Positions 1-6,460 of a stretch of DNA of 8,518 nucleotides are shown one piece after another. The translations under genes were made by a program, and so were the position numbers. Numbering within the stretch: the stretch's first letter is position 1; every line of letters begins with the position of its first letter. The notes beneath the pieces were generated by a model, which searched no databases, was not told the origin of the DNA, and saw only the letters and a list, made by a program, of their open reading frames with translations. The DNA comes from Gammaproteobacteria bacterium (GTDB taxonomy: Bacteria; Pseudomonadota; Gammaproteobacteria; Arenicellales; Arenicellaceae), in NCBI GenBank assembly GCA_030426005.1, contig JAUHZM010000121.1, positions 1 to 8,518 of the forward strand. Reading direction: 5' to 3'.

Positions 1-157
1 TCTTATTTAAAATCGTCGCCACAATCGCAATGGTCATCCCGATGATGCCGTACCAATTGCCGCGACGCGACGTTTCCTGATTACTCAATCCAGCTAGGCT
101 AAGAATAAACAGAATCGCAGCAGCGATATACGCTGCAGTAATAGTTCCCATTTCCAT
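1..157 (-). CDS. pntB: NAD(P) transhydrogenase subunit beta, N-terminal fragment
   Basis: This is the start of the beta subunit of the proton-translocating transhydrogenase, which carries most of the membrane channel and the NADP(H)-binding domain. Only 52 codons are in the window; the rest lies beyond the left edge. The visible protein begins MEMGTITAAYIAAAILFI and continues with LSLAGLSNQETSRRGNWYG, closely matching E. coli PntB (as recalled), including the distance from the start to the TAAY block. That supports the ATG at 155-157 over the second in-frame ATG at 149-151. An AGAGGA ribosome site overlaps the pntA stop codon and sits 7 bases before the ATG. The first segment is a predicted membrane helix, and a second begins before the edge. 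With pntA only 11 bases upstream, the two genes are surely one transcript. Confidence 0.95.
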   Translation of the reverse strand, partial: MEMGTITAAYIAAAILFILSLAGLSNQETSRRGNWYGIIGMTIAIVATILNK

Positions 158-168
158 GTTGTTATCCT

Positions 169-1713
169 CTAACCTTTATTAAACATTTTGAGCATGCGCT
201 GGGTAACCAGAAAGCCACCAGCAATATTGATCGATGCGATCAAAGTCGCGATAAATGCCAGAAACACCACCAGCCCGGAGCCAGAGGAAATCTGCAACAA
301 AGCACCAACCACAATGATGCCGGAAATCGCATTTGTCACACTCATTAGAGGCGTATGCAGTGACGGTGTCACGCTCCAGATAACCTGGTAGCCAACAAAA
401 CACGCCAACACGAATACAGTGAAATGACTCATAAAGTCTGGTGGTGCCACGGACCCAACGCCCAGCAACGCCAGCACGCCAAGCGCCATCGCACCGAAGG
501 TCATCTTGGCCTTACTGGCGGCACTCATTTCAGGGGCAGGAGCCGGTGGTTCGACCGCTGGTTTGGGAGCGGCTTTCGGCGCTGCCGACAATTTGGGGGC
601 TGGAGCTGGCCAAGTCACCTTGCCATCATGCGCTGCGGTTGCGCCACGGATCACATCGTCTTCCATATTGATCACGATCTGACCATCTTTCTCCGGCGTT
701 AAATCCGTCAACATATGGCGCAGGTTGGTGGCATACAGTTGTGATGACTGCGTCGCTAAACGACTTGGCAGATCGGTGTAGCCAATAATTTTAACGCCTT
801 TGTGCGTAACAACCTTGTTGGCCTTGGAGAGCTTGCAGTTACCGCCCTGCTCTGCTGCCAGGTCAACGATCACACTGCCGGACTTCATGCTTTCGACCAT
901 ATCTTTGGTGATCAACTCCGGTGCAGGCTTGCCCGGGATCAACGCGGTGGTGATGATGATGTCGACTTCTTTGGCCTGCTCGCGGAACATGGCCATTTCG
1001 GCGTCGATGAACTCTTTACTCATCGTCTTGGCATAACCGCCTTCGCCTGAGCCGTCTTCTTCGAATTCCAATACCAGGAATTCGCCGCCCAGACTCTCGA
1101 CCTGCTCTTTGGCCTCGAGACGGGTATCAAAGGCACGGACGATTGCGCCCATACTCTTAGCAGCGCCAATCGCGGCCAAACCTGCAACACCGGCGCCAAT
1201 GACCAGAACTTTAGCCGGCGGCACTTTACCTGCTGCGGTAACCTGACCCGTGAAAAAACGCCCGAATAAATTGGCGGCTTCCACCACCGCACGGTAGCCA
1301 CCGATGTTGGCCATCGAGCTGAGTGCGTCCATTTTCTGTGAGCGTGAGAGGCGAGGCACACAGTCCATCGCAATGACGTTCACCTTGGCATCGGCCAGCT
1401 TTTTTAACAAAGCTTCGTTTTGCGCTGGCCAGAAAAAACTGATTACCGTCGTGCCAGCTGCCAGTTTGCCAGCCTCTTCGTCGGTGACTCCTCGCACCTT
1501 CATAACGATGTCGGTGTCGGTCCAGACGGCATCCGCTGAGACTACATCGACGCCTGCGTCTTTGTAGTCAGCATCGCTGAATTCAGCGCTTTTGCCGGCA
1601 CCGGTTTCGATACGTAGGGTGTGGCCAAGTTTGAGGATTTGAGTCGCCGACTCCGGTGTTAGCGCAACGCGCTTCTCACCTTTAAACGACTCCTTCGGAA
1701 TACTAATTATCAT
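169..1713 (-). CDS. pntA: NAD(P) transhydrogenase subunit alpha
   Basis: PntA is the 514-residue alpha subunit of the inner-membrane transhydrogenase. The enzyme moves hydride between NADH and NADP+ using the proton gradient and so supplies NADPH. Residues 1 to about 365 form the cytoplasmic NAD(H)-binding domain I. It shows the nucleotide-binding loop GAGVAGLA (173-180) and the RQD loop residues R121, Q126 and D129 at the same spacing as in E. coli. An Ala/Pro-rich linker (about 368-396) leads to four predicted membrane helices (about 404-423, 428-447, 455-475, 479-503), which include the conserved block around SVTNAISG. Length is close to E. coli PntA (510). The single fused alpha chain argues against the three-subunit form of alphaproteobacteria. 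The ATG at 1711-1713 has GGAG 10 bases upstream and gives an N-terminus that fits the family. pntB follows directly in the same operon. Confidence 0.98.
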   Translation of the reverse strand: MIISIPKESFKGEKRVALTPESATQILKLGHTLRIETGAGKSAEFSDADYKDAGVDVVSADAVWTDTDIVMKVRGVTDEEAGKLAAGTTVISFFWPAQNEALLKKLADAKVNVIAMDCVPRLSRSQKMDALSSMANIGGYRAVVEAANLFGRFFTGQVTAAGKVPPAKVLVIGAGVAGLAAIGAAKSMGAIVRAFDTRLEAKEQVESLGGEFLVLEFEEDGSGEGGYAKTMSKEFIDAEMAMFREQAKEVDIIITTALIPGKPAPELITKDMVESMKSGSVIVDLAAEQGGNCKLSKANKVVTHKGVKIIGYTDLPSRLATQSSQLYATNLRHMLTDLTPEKDGQIVINMEDDVIRGATAAHDGKVTWPAPAPKLSAAPKAAPKPAVEPPAPAPEMSAASKAKMTFGAMALGVLALLGVGSVAPPDFMSHFTVFVLACFVGYQVIWSVTPSLHTPLMSVTNAISGIIVVGALLQISSGSGLVVFLAFIATLIASINIAGGFLVTQRMLKMFNKG

Positions 1714-1786
1714 CTTTGGTTAACTCCAGTGGTGTGTCCATTAGATTTTTTTTGTGCGTTGAATACGCAAAGCTTGGCTGACACTG

Positions 1787-1815
1787 ATTATACGAAGCAC
1801 GTTCCGTAATACCAG
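1787..1815 (-). promoter_or_regulatory. Candidate sigma-70 promoter for pntAB
   Basis: On the minus strand a perfect TATAAT occupies 1792-1787. At 17 bases upstream lies CTGGTA (1815-1810), which matches three of the six consensus -35 positions. Transcription would start near 1780 and leave a leader of roughly 65-70 bases before the pntA ATG. That leader contains a small hairpin (TGCGT at 1755-1759 with ACGCA at 1765-1769, plus-strand numbering) and then a run of eight A residues. The -10 match is seen directly; promoter function is inferred. Confidence 0.5.
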
Positions 1816-1892
1816 AGCGAATCAGCGATCTATGCCAATCATTCCCAAGGTGAATAGTTTTCTTGCGGCGAGCACCTGGCCAGCAGAATACG

Positions 1893-1898
1893 TATAAT
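1893..1898 (+). promoter_or_regulatory. -10 element TATAAT for the MscS-type gene
   Basis: A perfect TATAAT lies on the plus strand seven bases before the ATG at 1905. No good -35 hexamer is visible at 16-18 bases upstream and there is no TGn extension, so the call rests on the -10 alone. If used, transcription would begin at about 1904-1906, exactly at the ATG, and the mRNA would be essentially leaderless. Confidence 0.4.
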
Positions 1899-1904
1899 GG
1901 ATTG

Positions 1905-2972
1905 ATGACATCGCCAAACCTTTCCAACGTTTTTAGCATGCTAAGCCTGCAGGACATTGTGACCATCAGTGTCAGCCTGCTGCTCATGGCGCTGGCCAAG
2001 CCTTTTTGCAGTTGGCTCAACCCCGAGGAGAACCTGACAACCCGCGTTAGCATGATGCGACTGCTAAACTTCATGATCATCATGGCCGTCCTGGCCAGTG
2101 TCTTTCTGCTGCCCAAAAGCGCCTTGTTGTCGCGCTTTACGCAGTCTTTGATCGTGATCTATTTTGCGGTGTTATCGACGCAAGTGATTAACTACTTTGT
2201 GCGTCGACGCTTCGGCAAAGTGCGTCAGACAAATAACAAGACGACGATATCTGACACCTATTCAAGTCGCGGCTTAAGCTTGTTTGTGGCTGCGGTTATC
2301 GCCATCATCGCACTGGTCAGCTGCCTGCGCATCTTAGGATTAAACTCGCTGCTCGAAGCTGGTGGCGCACTCGGCATTATCGGCTTGTTTTTAGCCATGA
2401 CCCAAGGGTCCTGGGCGCCCGATATCATCAGTGGCCTGATCATTCTGAATAGCCGCCTGTGTGAAGAAGGTGACGTGATCCAATTTGACCTTGACGGCAA
2501 CACCATTGTGGCGAGTGTGTTTAAGACCAAATTATTCCATACAGAGTGCCTGGATCTGGCCAACAATCACCGCCTCATGCTACGTAACGCGCGTTTACGG
2601 GATGTTGGCATTCAAAACCTGTCGCGCTTTGCCTCGGCGAAAGGACTGCGCGAGTGCCTGTTGTTCAATATTGATTATCAGCACTCTAAGCAGGAAGTCA
2701 CCGACATGATCATGCGTGCATTTGCTGAAATCGATCGCGTTGAAGGCTTGCGCGAAGAGCAGTTCAAACCTGAAATCATGGTGCAGGATACCGGCGACTA
2801 CGCGGTAACCTGGGCGGTGTACTACTACATCAAGGATGTAAAACGCCTACTCCGCATAAAGCAGATCTTCCGTGGTCATATTCTGGCCGAGTCCGTGCGG
2901 TCCGGTATTTCACTGGCAACCCCAAGTTTACAGAATAATGAGGTCCAAATCCGCTCCAACGACGCGCAATAG
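1905..2972 (+). CDS. MscS-family mechanosensitive ion channel protein
   Basis: The product is a 355-residue inner-membrane protein of the MscS family, whose members open under membrane tension to release solutes after osmotic downshock. About five predicted membrane helices are visible (14-31, 53-72, 80-97, 124-143 and the pore-like helix about 151-180). They are followed by a soluble beta domain (about 187-240) and a C-terminal alpha/beta part ending near 340. The pore segment GGALGIIGLFLAMTQGS followed by ISGLIIL resembles TM3 of MscS (GVLGIAIGL..QGS..), and EEGDVI, DLANNHRLMLRNA and IQNLSR match the usual beta-domain blocks. The stretch after QGS (WAPDIISG) differs from the E. coli motif. 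The start is uncertain: an in-frame TTG lies at 1863 and another ATG at 1938, none with a clear ribosome site. I chose 1905 because of the TATAAT just upstream. Divergent from pntAB; glnS follows after 99 bases. Confidence 0.85.
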   Translation: MTSPNLSNVFSMLSLQDIVTISVSLLLMALAKPFCSWLNPEENLTTRVSMMRLLNFMIIMAVLASVFLLPKSALLSRFTQSLIVIYFAVLSTQVINYFVRRRFGKVRQTNNKTTISDTYSSRGLSLFVAAVIAIIALVSCLRILGLNSLLEAGGALGIIGLFLAMTQGSWAPDIISGLIILNSRLCEEGDVIQFDLDGNTIVASVFKTKLFHTECLDLANNHRLMLRNARLRDVGIQNLSRFASAKGLRECLLFNIDYQHSKQEVTDMIMRAFAEIDRVEGLREEQFKPEIMVQDTGDYAVTWAVYYYIKDVKRLLRIKQIFRGHILAESVRSGISLATPSLQNNEVQIRSNDAQ

Positions 2973-3009
2973 AAGCCCACAGCTCTCCCATTCAGCGCTC
3001 AACATCCAC

Positions 3010-3015
3010 TATAAT
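3010..3015 (+). promoter_or_regulatory. -10 element TATAAT for glnS
   Basis: A perfect TATAAT lies in the 99-base gap between the channel gene and glnS. No strong -35 is visible at the normal spacing. Use of this box would start transcription near 3021-3023, giving a leader of about 50 bases that contains the dyad at 3036-3053. Function is inferred from the hexamer and its position. Confidence 0.45.
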
Positions 3016-3035
3016 ACGCAGTTTGAATTCGTCCG

Positions 3036-3053
3036 GTCTGTTGAACAACAGAC
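3036..3053 (+). promoter_or_regulatory. Dyad / hairpin in the glnS leader
   Basis: GTCTGTTG and CAACAGAC are exact inverted copies separated by two A residues. In RNA this gives a 7-bp stem with a GAAC loop, and flanking GTC (3031-3033) and GAC (3054-3056) could extend it past a small bulge. It ends six bases before the weak AGG ribosome site of glnS (3059-3061). No T-run follows directly, so an intrinsic terminator for the upstream gene is unlikely. It could be a protein operator or a translation-control hairpin. Confidence 0.5.
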
Positions 3054-3071
3054 GACTTAGGTTTTACTTTC

Positions 3072-4763
3072 ATGAGCAAACCAACGCCCAATCACTTTAT
3101 TCGCAGCATCGCCAAGAACGACCTGGCCAACGGCAAGCATGACTACATTTATACGCGCTTTCCTCCTGAGCCAAACGGATACTTACATCTAGGCCATGCC
3201 AAATCTATCTGCCTGAATTTTGGCCTGGCAGAAGATCTGGGTGGTAAGTGCAACCTGCGCTTTGATGACACCAACCCGGAAAAAGAGAGCATGGAGTTTG
3301 TAGAGTCCATTCGTGACACCGTGGAATGGCTTGGCTTTGAATGGGATCAGCTGTGTTTTGCGTCGGATTACTATGAGCGCTTATACCAATTTGCGCTCGA
3401 GTTAATCGACAAGGGTCTGGCGTATGTGGACGAACTCACGCCCGAGGAAATGCGCGAATATCGAGGCACCTTGACCGAGCCCGGTAAAAACAGTCCACAC
3501 CGTGACCGTCCTGCAGCTGAGAACCGTGATCTCTTTGAACGCATGCGCGCCGGTGAGTTTAAAGAAGGTGAATACACCTTGCGCGCTAAAATCGATATGG
3601 CTTCACCGAATATCGTGATGCGTGACCCGATTCTGTATCGCGTGCGCTATGCCCACCACTATCGCGCGGGCGACGCCTGGTGCATCTACCCGATGTATGA
3701 CTTTACGCACTGCATCTCAGACGCACTGGAGGGCATCACACATTCCTTGTGTACCTTGGAGTTTCAGGACAACCGCGAACTGTATGACTGGATTCTCGCC
3801 AATATCACCTTGGAAGAAAACTTGGTCGGTGAGCGCGGCAAACTTATGCCGAAACAGATCGAATTTGGTCGCTCCAACCTGGAGTACACGCTGGCGAGTA
3901 AGCGTAAACTGATTCAATTGGTGAAGGACGGCCACGTGAACGGCTGGGATGATCCACGGCTGACCACGCTGGTTGGACTAAGACGACGCGGATACACGCC
4001 GCAGTCGATCCGCGACTTTTGCGCGGAAATCGGCGTCACCAAGAAAGACGCCACGATCGAAATGACGGTATTGGAAAACGCCATTCGTCACGACCTGGAA
4101 GCCACCGCGAAGCGCGTGTTTGGGGTACTGAATCCGCTGAAACTGGTCATCACCAACTATCCAGAAGGCGAGTCAGAAACGTTCACTGTTAAGAACCACC
4201 CGAAAGACGAGTCGATGGGCACCCGTGAAATTCCATTCGGTCGAGAAATTTACATCGATCAGGACGATTTCATGTTAGATCCGCCGGCGAAATTTTTCCG
4301 CCTAGGTCCAGGTCGCGAAGTGCGCCTACGTTATGGGTATGCGGTGACTTGTAATGACGTTATCACAGACGACGACGGCAAAGTCATTGAGCTGCACTGC
4401 ACCTACGATCCGCTGACTGCAAAAGGTCAAACTCCGGACGGCCGCAAGATTAAAGGGATCATTCATTGGGTAAGCGCAGCACACGCCGTGGATGCGGAAG
4501 TGCGCGTGTACGATCGACTATTCAAAGAACCCAACCCAGGTGCCGCCGATGATTTCGTGGCGCTGATCAATCCAGAGTCGCTGCAGGTGTTTCCCGATGC
4601 AAAACTCGAGCCCAGCATTAAAGACGCTGACCCAGAGGCACGCTTTCAGTTTGAACGTGTTGGGTACTTCTGCTTCGATGCGGTCGACAATGCAGCTGAC
4701 AAGTTGGTGATGAATCGGACTGTCAGTTTGCGAGACACCTGGGCAAAACAGAGCGGCAAGTAA
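3072..4763 (+). CDS. glnS: Glutaminyl-tRNA synthetase
   Basis: GlnRS is a cytoplasmic class I aminoacyl-tRNA synthetase that charges tRNA-Gln with glutamine using ATP. The 563-residue protein (E. coli: about 554) starts with the typical FIRSIAKNDL block. It carries the HIGH signature as HLGH (39-42) inside PPEPNGYLHLGH, the FDDTNP block (64-69), and the KMSKS-type loop as LASKR (274-278), where E. coli has VMSKR. The catalytic Rossmann domain spans roughly residues 25-340. The C-terminal anticodon-binding beta barrels follow and end with FQFERVGYFCFD and NRTVSLRDTW, as in the E. coli enzyme. The ATG at 3072 gives the family N-terminus; its ribosome site is weak (AGG, 10 bases upstream). The gene seems to have its own promoter element and converges with the MCE lipoprotein gene. 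Confidence 0.98.
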   Translation: MSKPTPNHFIRSIAKNDLANGKHDYIYTRFPPEPNGYLHLGHAKSICLNFGLAEDLGGKCNLRFDDTNPEKESMEFVESIRDTVEWLGFEWDQLCFASDYYERLYQFALELIDKGLAYVDELTPEEMREYRGTLTEPGKNSPHRDRPAAENRDLFERMRAGEFKEGEYTLRAKIDMASPNIVMRDPILYRVRYAHHYRAGDAWCIYPMYDFTHCISDALEGITHSLCTLEFQDNRELYDWILANITLEENLVGERGKLMPKQIEFGRSNLEYTLASKRKLIQLVKDGHVNGWDDPRLTTLVGLRRRGYTPQSIRDFCAEIGVTKKDATIEMTVLENAIRHDLEATAKRVFGVLNPLKLVITNYPEGESETFTVKNHPKDESMGTREIPFGREIYIDQDDFMLDPPAKFFRLGPGREVRLRYGYAVTCNDVITDDDGKVIELHCTYDPLTAKGQTPDGRKIKGIIHWVSAAHAVDAEVRVYDRLFKEPNPGAADDFVALINPESLQVFPDAKLEPSIKDADPEARFQFERVGYFCFDAVDNAADKLVMNRTVSLRDTWAKQSGK

Positions 4764-4802
4764 TCTTGCTCAGATAGACAGTTCGCCGCAACACTCCGCC
4801 GG

Positions 4803-4819
4803 ACTTGGTCTGACCCAGT
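4803..4819. promoter_or_regulatory. 17-bp dyad resembling a GntR/FadR-type operator
   Basis: ACTTGGTC, a central T, and GACCCAGT form an inverted repeat with one mismatch in eight positions per arm. The core TGGTCTGACC fits the TGGTCNGACC core known for the FadR branch of GntR regulators. It lies in the 66-base convergent gap between glnS and the MCE lipoprotein gene, not at an obvious promoter. No T-run follows on either strand, so it is a poor intrinsic terminator. An outer pair TTGCTC (4766-4771) / GAGCAA (4821-4826) also flanks it. The dyad is directly visible; regulator binding is inferred. Confidence 0.4.
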
Positions 4820-4829
4820 AGAGCAAATT

Positions 4830-5690
4830 CTAAAATTCGCCTTGTTCGTCGTTGGCTTCTGGCGTAGCTGGCGATTTCGGCATGCTGCCTTGCTCCAGGC
4901 TTTGGTTCAGCTTGGCGAGTAAATCGGTGATGCTTTGAATCAGGCGCTCACCCGACGCCTTTTGTTCAGGCGTCGCATTTTCCAGTTGTGCAGCAAACTC
5001 ATCCAGCTCACTCGCCAGATCCGCACTACTGCGGGCCATTTCTTCAACCACTGGTCCCAGCTCATCGCCAAGCTCGTCAATGGCTTTGGCGAGCTGCTGT
5101 TCGGTGGCGGCCACATTCACAATGGACTGCGCAACATCTTCACCAATCGTCTTGAGTGCCGCTGCGGTGGTACCAAGGGCATCCTGCAATTGCTGCTGCA
5201 CCGCTTGCGCGTTCTGCTGAAACTCATCGCTTTTAATATAGCGTTGAAATTCGTCCACCATCACCGCCAGTTGCTCTCCACCTGCGTTAATCGCATCGCC
5301 AACTGACCACGCCATCAGCTCCAGCATAGAGTCCATTGCCTGCACACGTTGTCCGGCCTGCAAGGGCTCGACCATCACGCCGGATGGATTATGCAATTCC
5401 AACGGTGCTCCGGGCTTGATCCGATTAACTACTAGGGCTGCGTCAGCACTGATTATCTCGGCGGCTTCCGGTGTCACACTCATTGCCACAATACTGCCTG
5501 CACCTTCAGGCGTGACGGTAAGCACCTCGCCAACCGCAACACCATCAAATAATACGGGGCGACCGACATCAATATCACGAGTTTGATTGAAACGCGCGCT
5601 CACCTGAAATGGCTCCGGCGCCGTACAGCCAAGTAATGCGACCAACATCAGACATGCGGCCGTAATACGTACATTCATTCCCATTTTCAT
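4830..5690 (-). CDS. Stand-alone MCE (MlaD-like) domain lipoprotein
   Basis: The product is a 286-residue envelope protein. It opens with a signal peptide ending in a lipobox, ALLGC, so Cys22 would be lipidated. A single MCE domain follows (about 28-105), recognised from the pattern FNQTRDIDVGRPVLFDGVAVGEVLTV and the downstream hydrophobic strands. Known MCE proteins form hexameric rings that carry lipids between membranes. Residues about 135-268 are rich in Ala, Gln, Glu and Leu and look like long helices or coiled coil; the tail (269-286) is Pro/Glu rich and probably disordered. MlaD and PqiB are held by a membrane helix, so a lipid anchor is a variation. No ABC transporter partner is in the window. 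I chose the ATG at 5688-5690 because GGGGA lies 7 bases upstream and the signal peptide then has normal length; an earlier in-frame ATG at 5730-5732 adds 14 unlikely residues. Last gene of the three-gene operon. Confidence 0.83.
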   Translation of the reverse strand: MKMGMNVRITAACLMLVALLGCTAPEPFQVSARFNQTRDIDVGRPVLFDGVAVGEVLTVTPEGAGSIVAMSVTPEAAEIISADAALVVNRIKPGAPLELHNPSGVMVEPLQAGQRVQAMDSMLELMAWSVGDAINAGGEQLAVMVDEFQRYIKSDEFQQNAQAVQQQLQDALGTTAAALKTIGEDVAQSIVNVAATEQQLAKAIDELGDELGPVVEEMARSSADLASELDEFAAQLENATPEQKASGERLIQSITDLLAKLNQSLEQGSMPKSPATPEANDEQGEF

Positions 5691-5713
5691 GACTATTTCC
5701 CCAAAATTAAGAC

Positions 5714-5728
5714 GCCCTTGCGGAGGGC
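5714..5728 (-). other. Small hairpin between nuclease and MCE genes
   Basis: GCCCT and AGGGC form a 5-bp GC-rich stem with a 5-base loop, 12 bases after the nuclease stop codon on the minus-strand transcript. It is followed by GTCTTAATTTT, which is a poor U-tract. It could act as a weak terminator, a processing site or a 3'-end stabiliser that lowers MCE expression relative to the two upstream genes. The stem is short, so the call is tentative. Confidence 0.35.
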
Positions 5729-5740
5729 ACATACAACAGC

Positions 5741-6460
5741 CTAACGACCGCCATCAAAATACCCTTCCCGGTACAACTCATCAAGGTACTCCGGCCGATC
5801 AATAAACGGGTTTCGGTTGCCTTGAATTTTAGCGATTATATCATTACGCCGGCGTTCGGCATCGCTGGGCGGATCCGCACGATGCCACTCCATCAACAGG
5901 CGTGCCTGCCTATTAAAAATCACTAAGCCTTGATCGCGGTACTGGTGCGCCATATAAAACATCGCTCTTGCCACTTCACCACGTATAGCCGGAGTGGGCT
6001 CGGCGACTCGGGCACGCGTGTTTACTTCAAAATCACACTGACGACCGAACTCACGCTTTTCCCCGCGTACTTCGCCAAAGCGAAAACTTGAGCGGGCCTG
6101 GTTCACGTCACTGCGTGACGGGAACAAATTATGTAGATCGGATTCGATAATATTGAATTCCACGCTATTGGCTCGACACTGCTTACGCTTGCCGCACTTG
6201 AGTGCCGACGTCGCCCACGACATCGGAAAAACATGCTCAATATTTACCCCATCTCGCGCCTTCGTTTGAAACGTTTGTTGGCAATATAAGGTGACACCGT
6301 CTTGCGGGTAGACATGCCGCCAAAACTGGGATCGAGCTTGCGTATAGTCGCGCTCACGTTGAGGCGTAGCAAGCTGCTCATTGGGTGGTGCTTGAGTATC
6401 CAGCGGCTCGCACGCGGCCAGCAACAGGGTGGCCGACATGGCCAACATCAGACGAGTCAT
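5741..6460 (-). CDS. EndA/NucM-family endonuclease I, predicted lipoprotein
   Basis: This is a 239-residue member of the Endonuclease_1 family, secreted non-specific nucleases of the beta-beta-alpha-metal type such as E. coli EndA and Vibrio Vvn. The catalytic block NIEHVFPMSW holds the general-base His76 next to Glu75. It is followed by the metal-site region DLHNLFPSRSDVN (108-120, Asn120 likely a ligand by alignment to EVN in EndA), RGEVARAMFYM (160-170) and the C-terminal QGNRNPFIDRP (213-223). Cys60, Cys89, Cys95 and Cys142 probably form two disulfides, which fits an oxidising periplasm. The N-terminus ends in LLAAC, a good lipobox with Cys17, so the protein should be membrane-anchored, whereas E. 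coli EndA is a soluble periplasmic enzyme. Its ATG overlaps the TGA of the upstream ligase gene (ATGA), with GGAG 10 bases upstream inside the ligase gene. Likely roles are degrading extracellular DNA for nutrients or cutting incoming DNA; the sequence does not decide. Confidence 0.92.
   Translation of the reverse strand: MTRLMLAMSATLLLAACEPLDTQAPPNEQLATPQRERDYTQARSQFWRHVYPQDGVTLYCQQTFQTKARDGVNIEHVFPMSWATSALKCGKRKQCRANSVEFNIIESDLHNLFPSRSDVNQARSSFRFGEVRGEKREFGRQCDFEVNTRARVAEPTPAIRGEVARAMFYMAHQYRDQGLVIFNRQARLLMEWHRADPPSDAERRRNDIIAKIQGNRNPFIDRPEYLDELYREGYFDGGR

Noticed and set aside
1020..1373. 117-codon minus-strand ORF inside pntA in another frame
   Set aside because: It lies entirely within the well-supported pntA domain I, and its composition (Trp, Arg, Ser rich) is typical of a shifted-frame reading.
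1703..2116. 137-codon minus-strand ORF covering the pntA/mscS intergenic region
   Set aside because: It runs antisense into the MscS-type gene, resembles no family I know, and its last codons lie over the pntA start. The divergent promoters explain the region better.
4764..4829. Intrinsic terminator between the convergent genes
   Set aside because: Inverted repeats are present but no T-run follows on either strand, so no canonical terminator can be called.
4935..5306. 123-codon plus-strand ORF opposite the MCE gene
   Set aside because: It is antisense to the MCE lipoprotein gene, rich in Leu, Arg and His as expected for the complement of Gln/Glu/Ala-rich coding, and matches no family.
5691..5732. 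Upstream ATG extending the MCE protein by 14 residues
   Set aside because: The extension includes the intergenic hairpin, has no good ribosome site, and would put charged residues before a normal lipoprotein signal. The ATG at 5688-5690 has GGGGA at good spacing.
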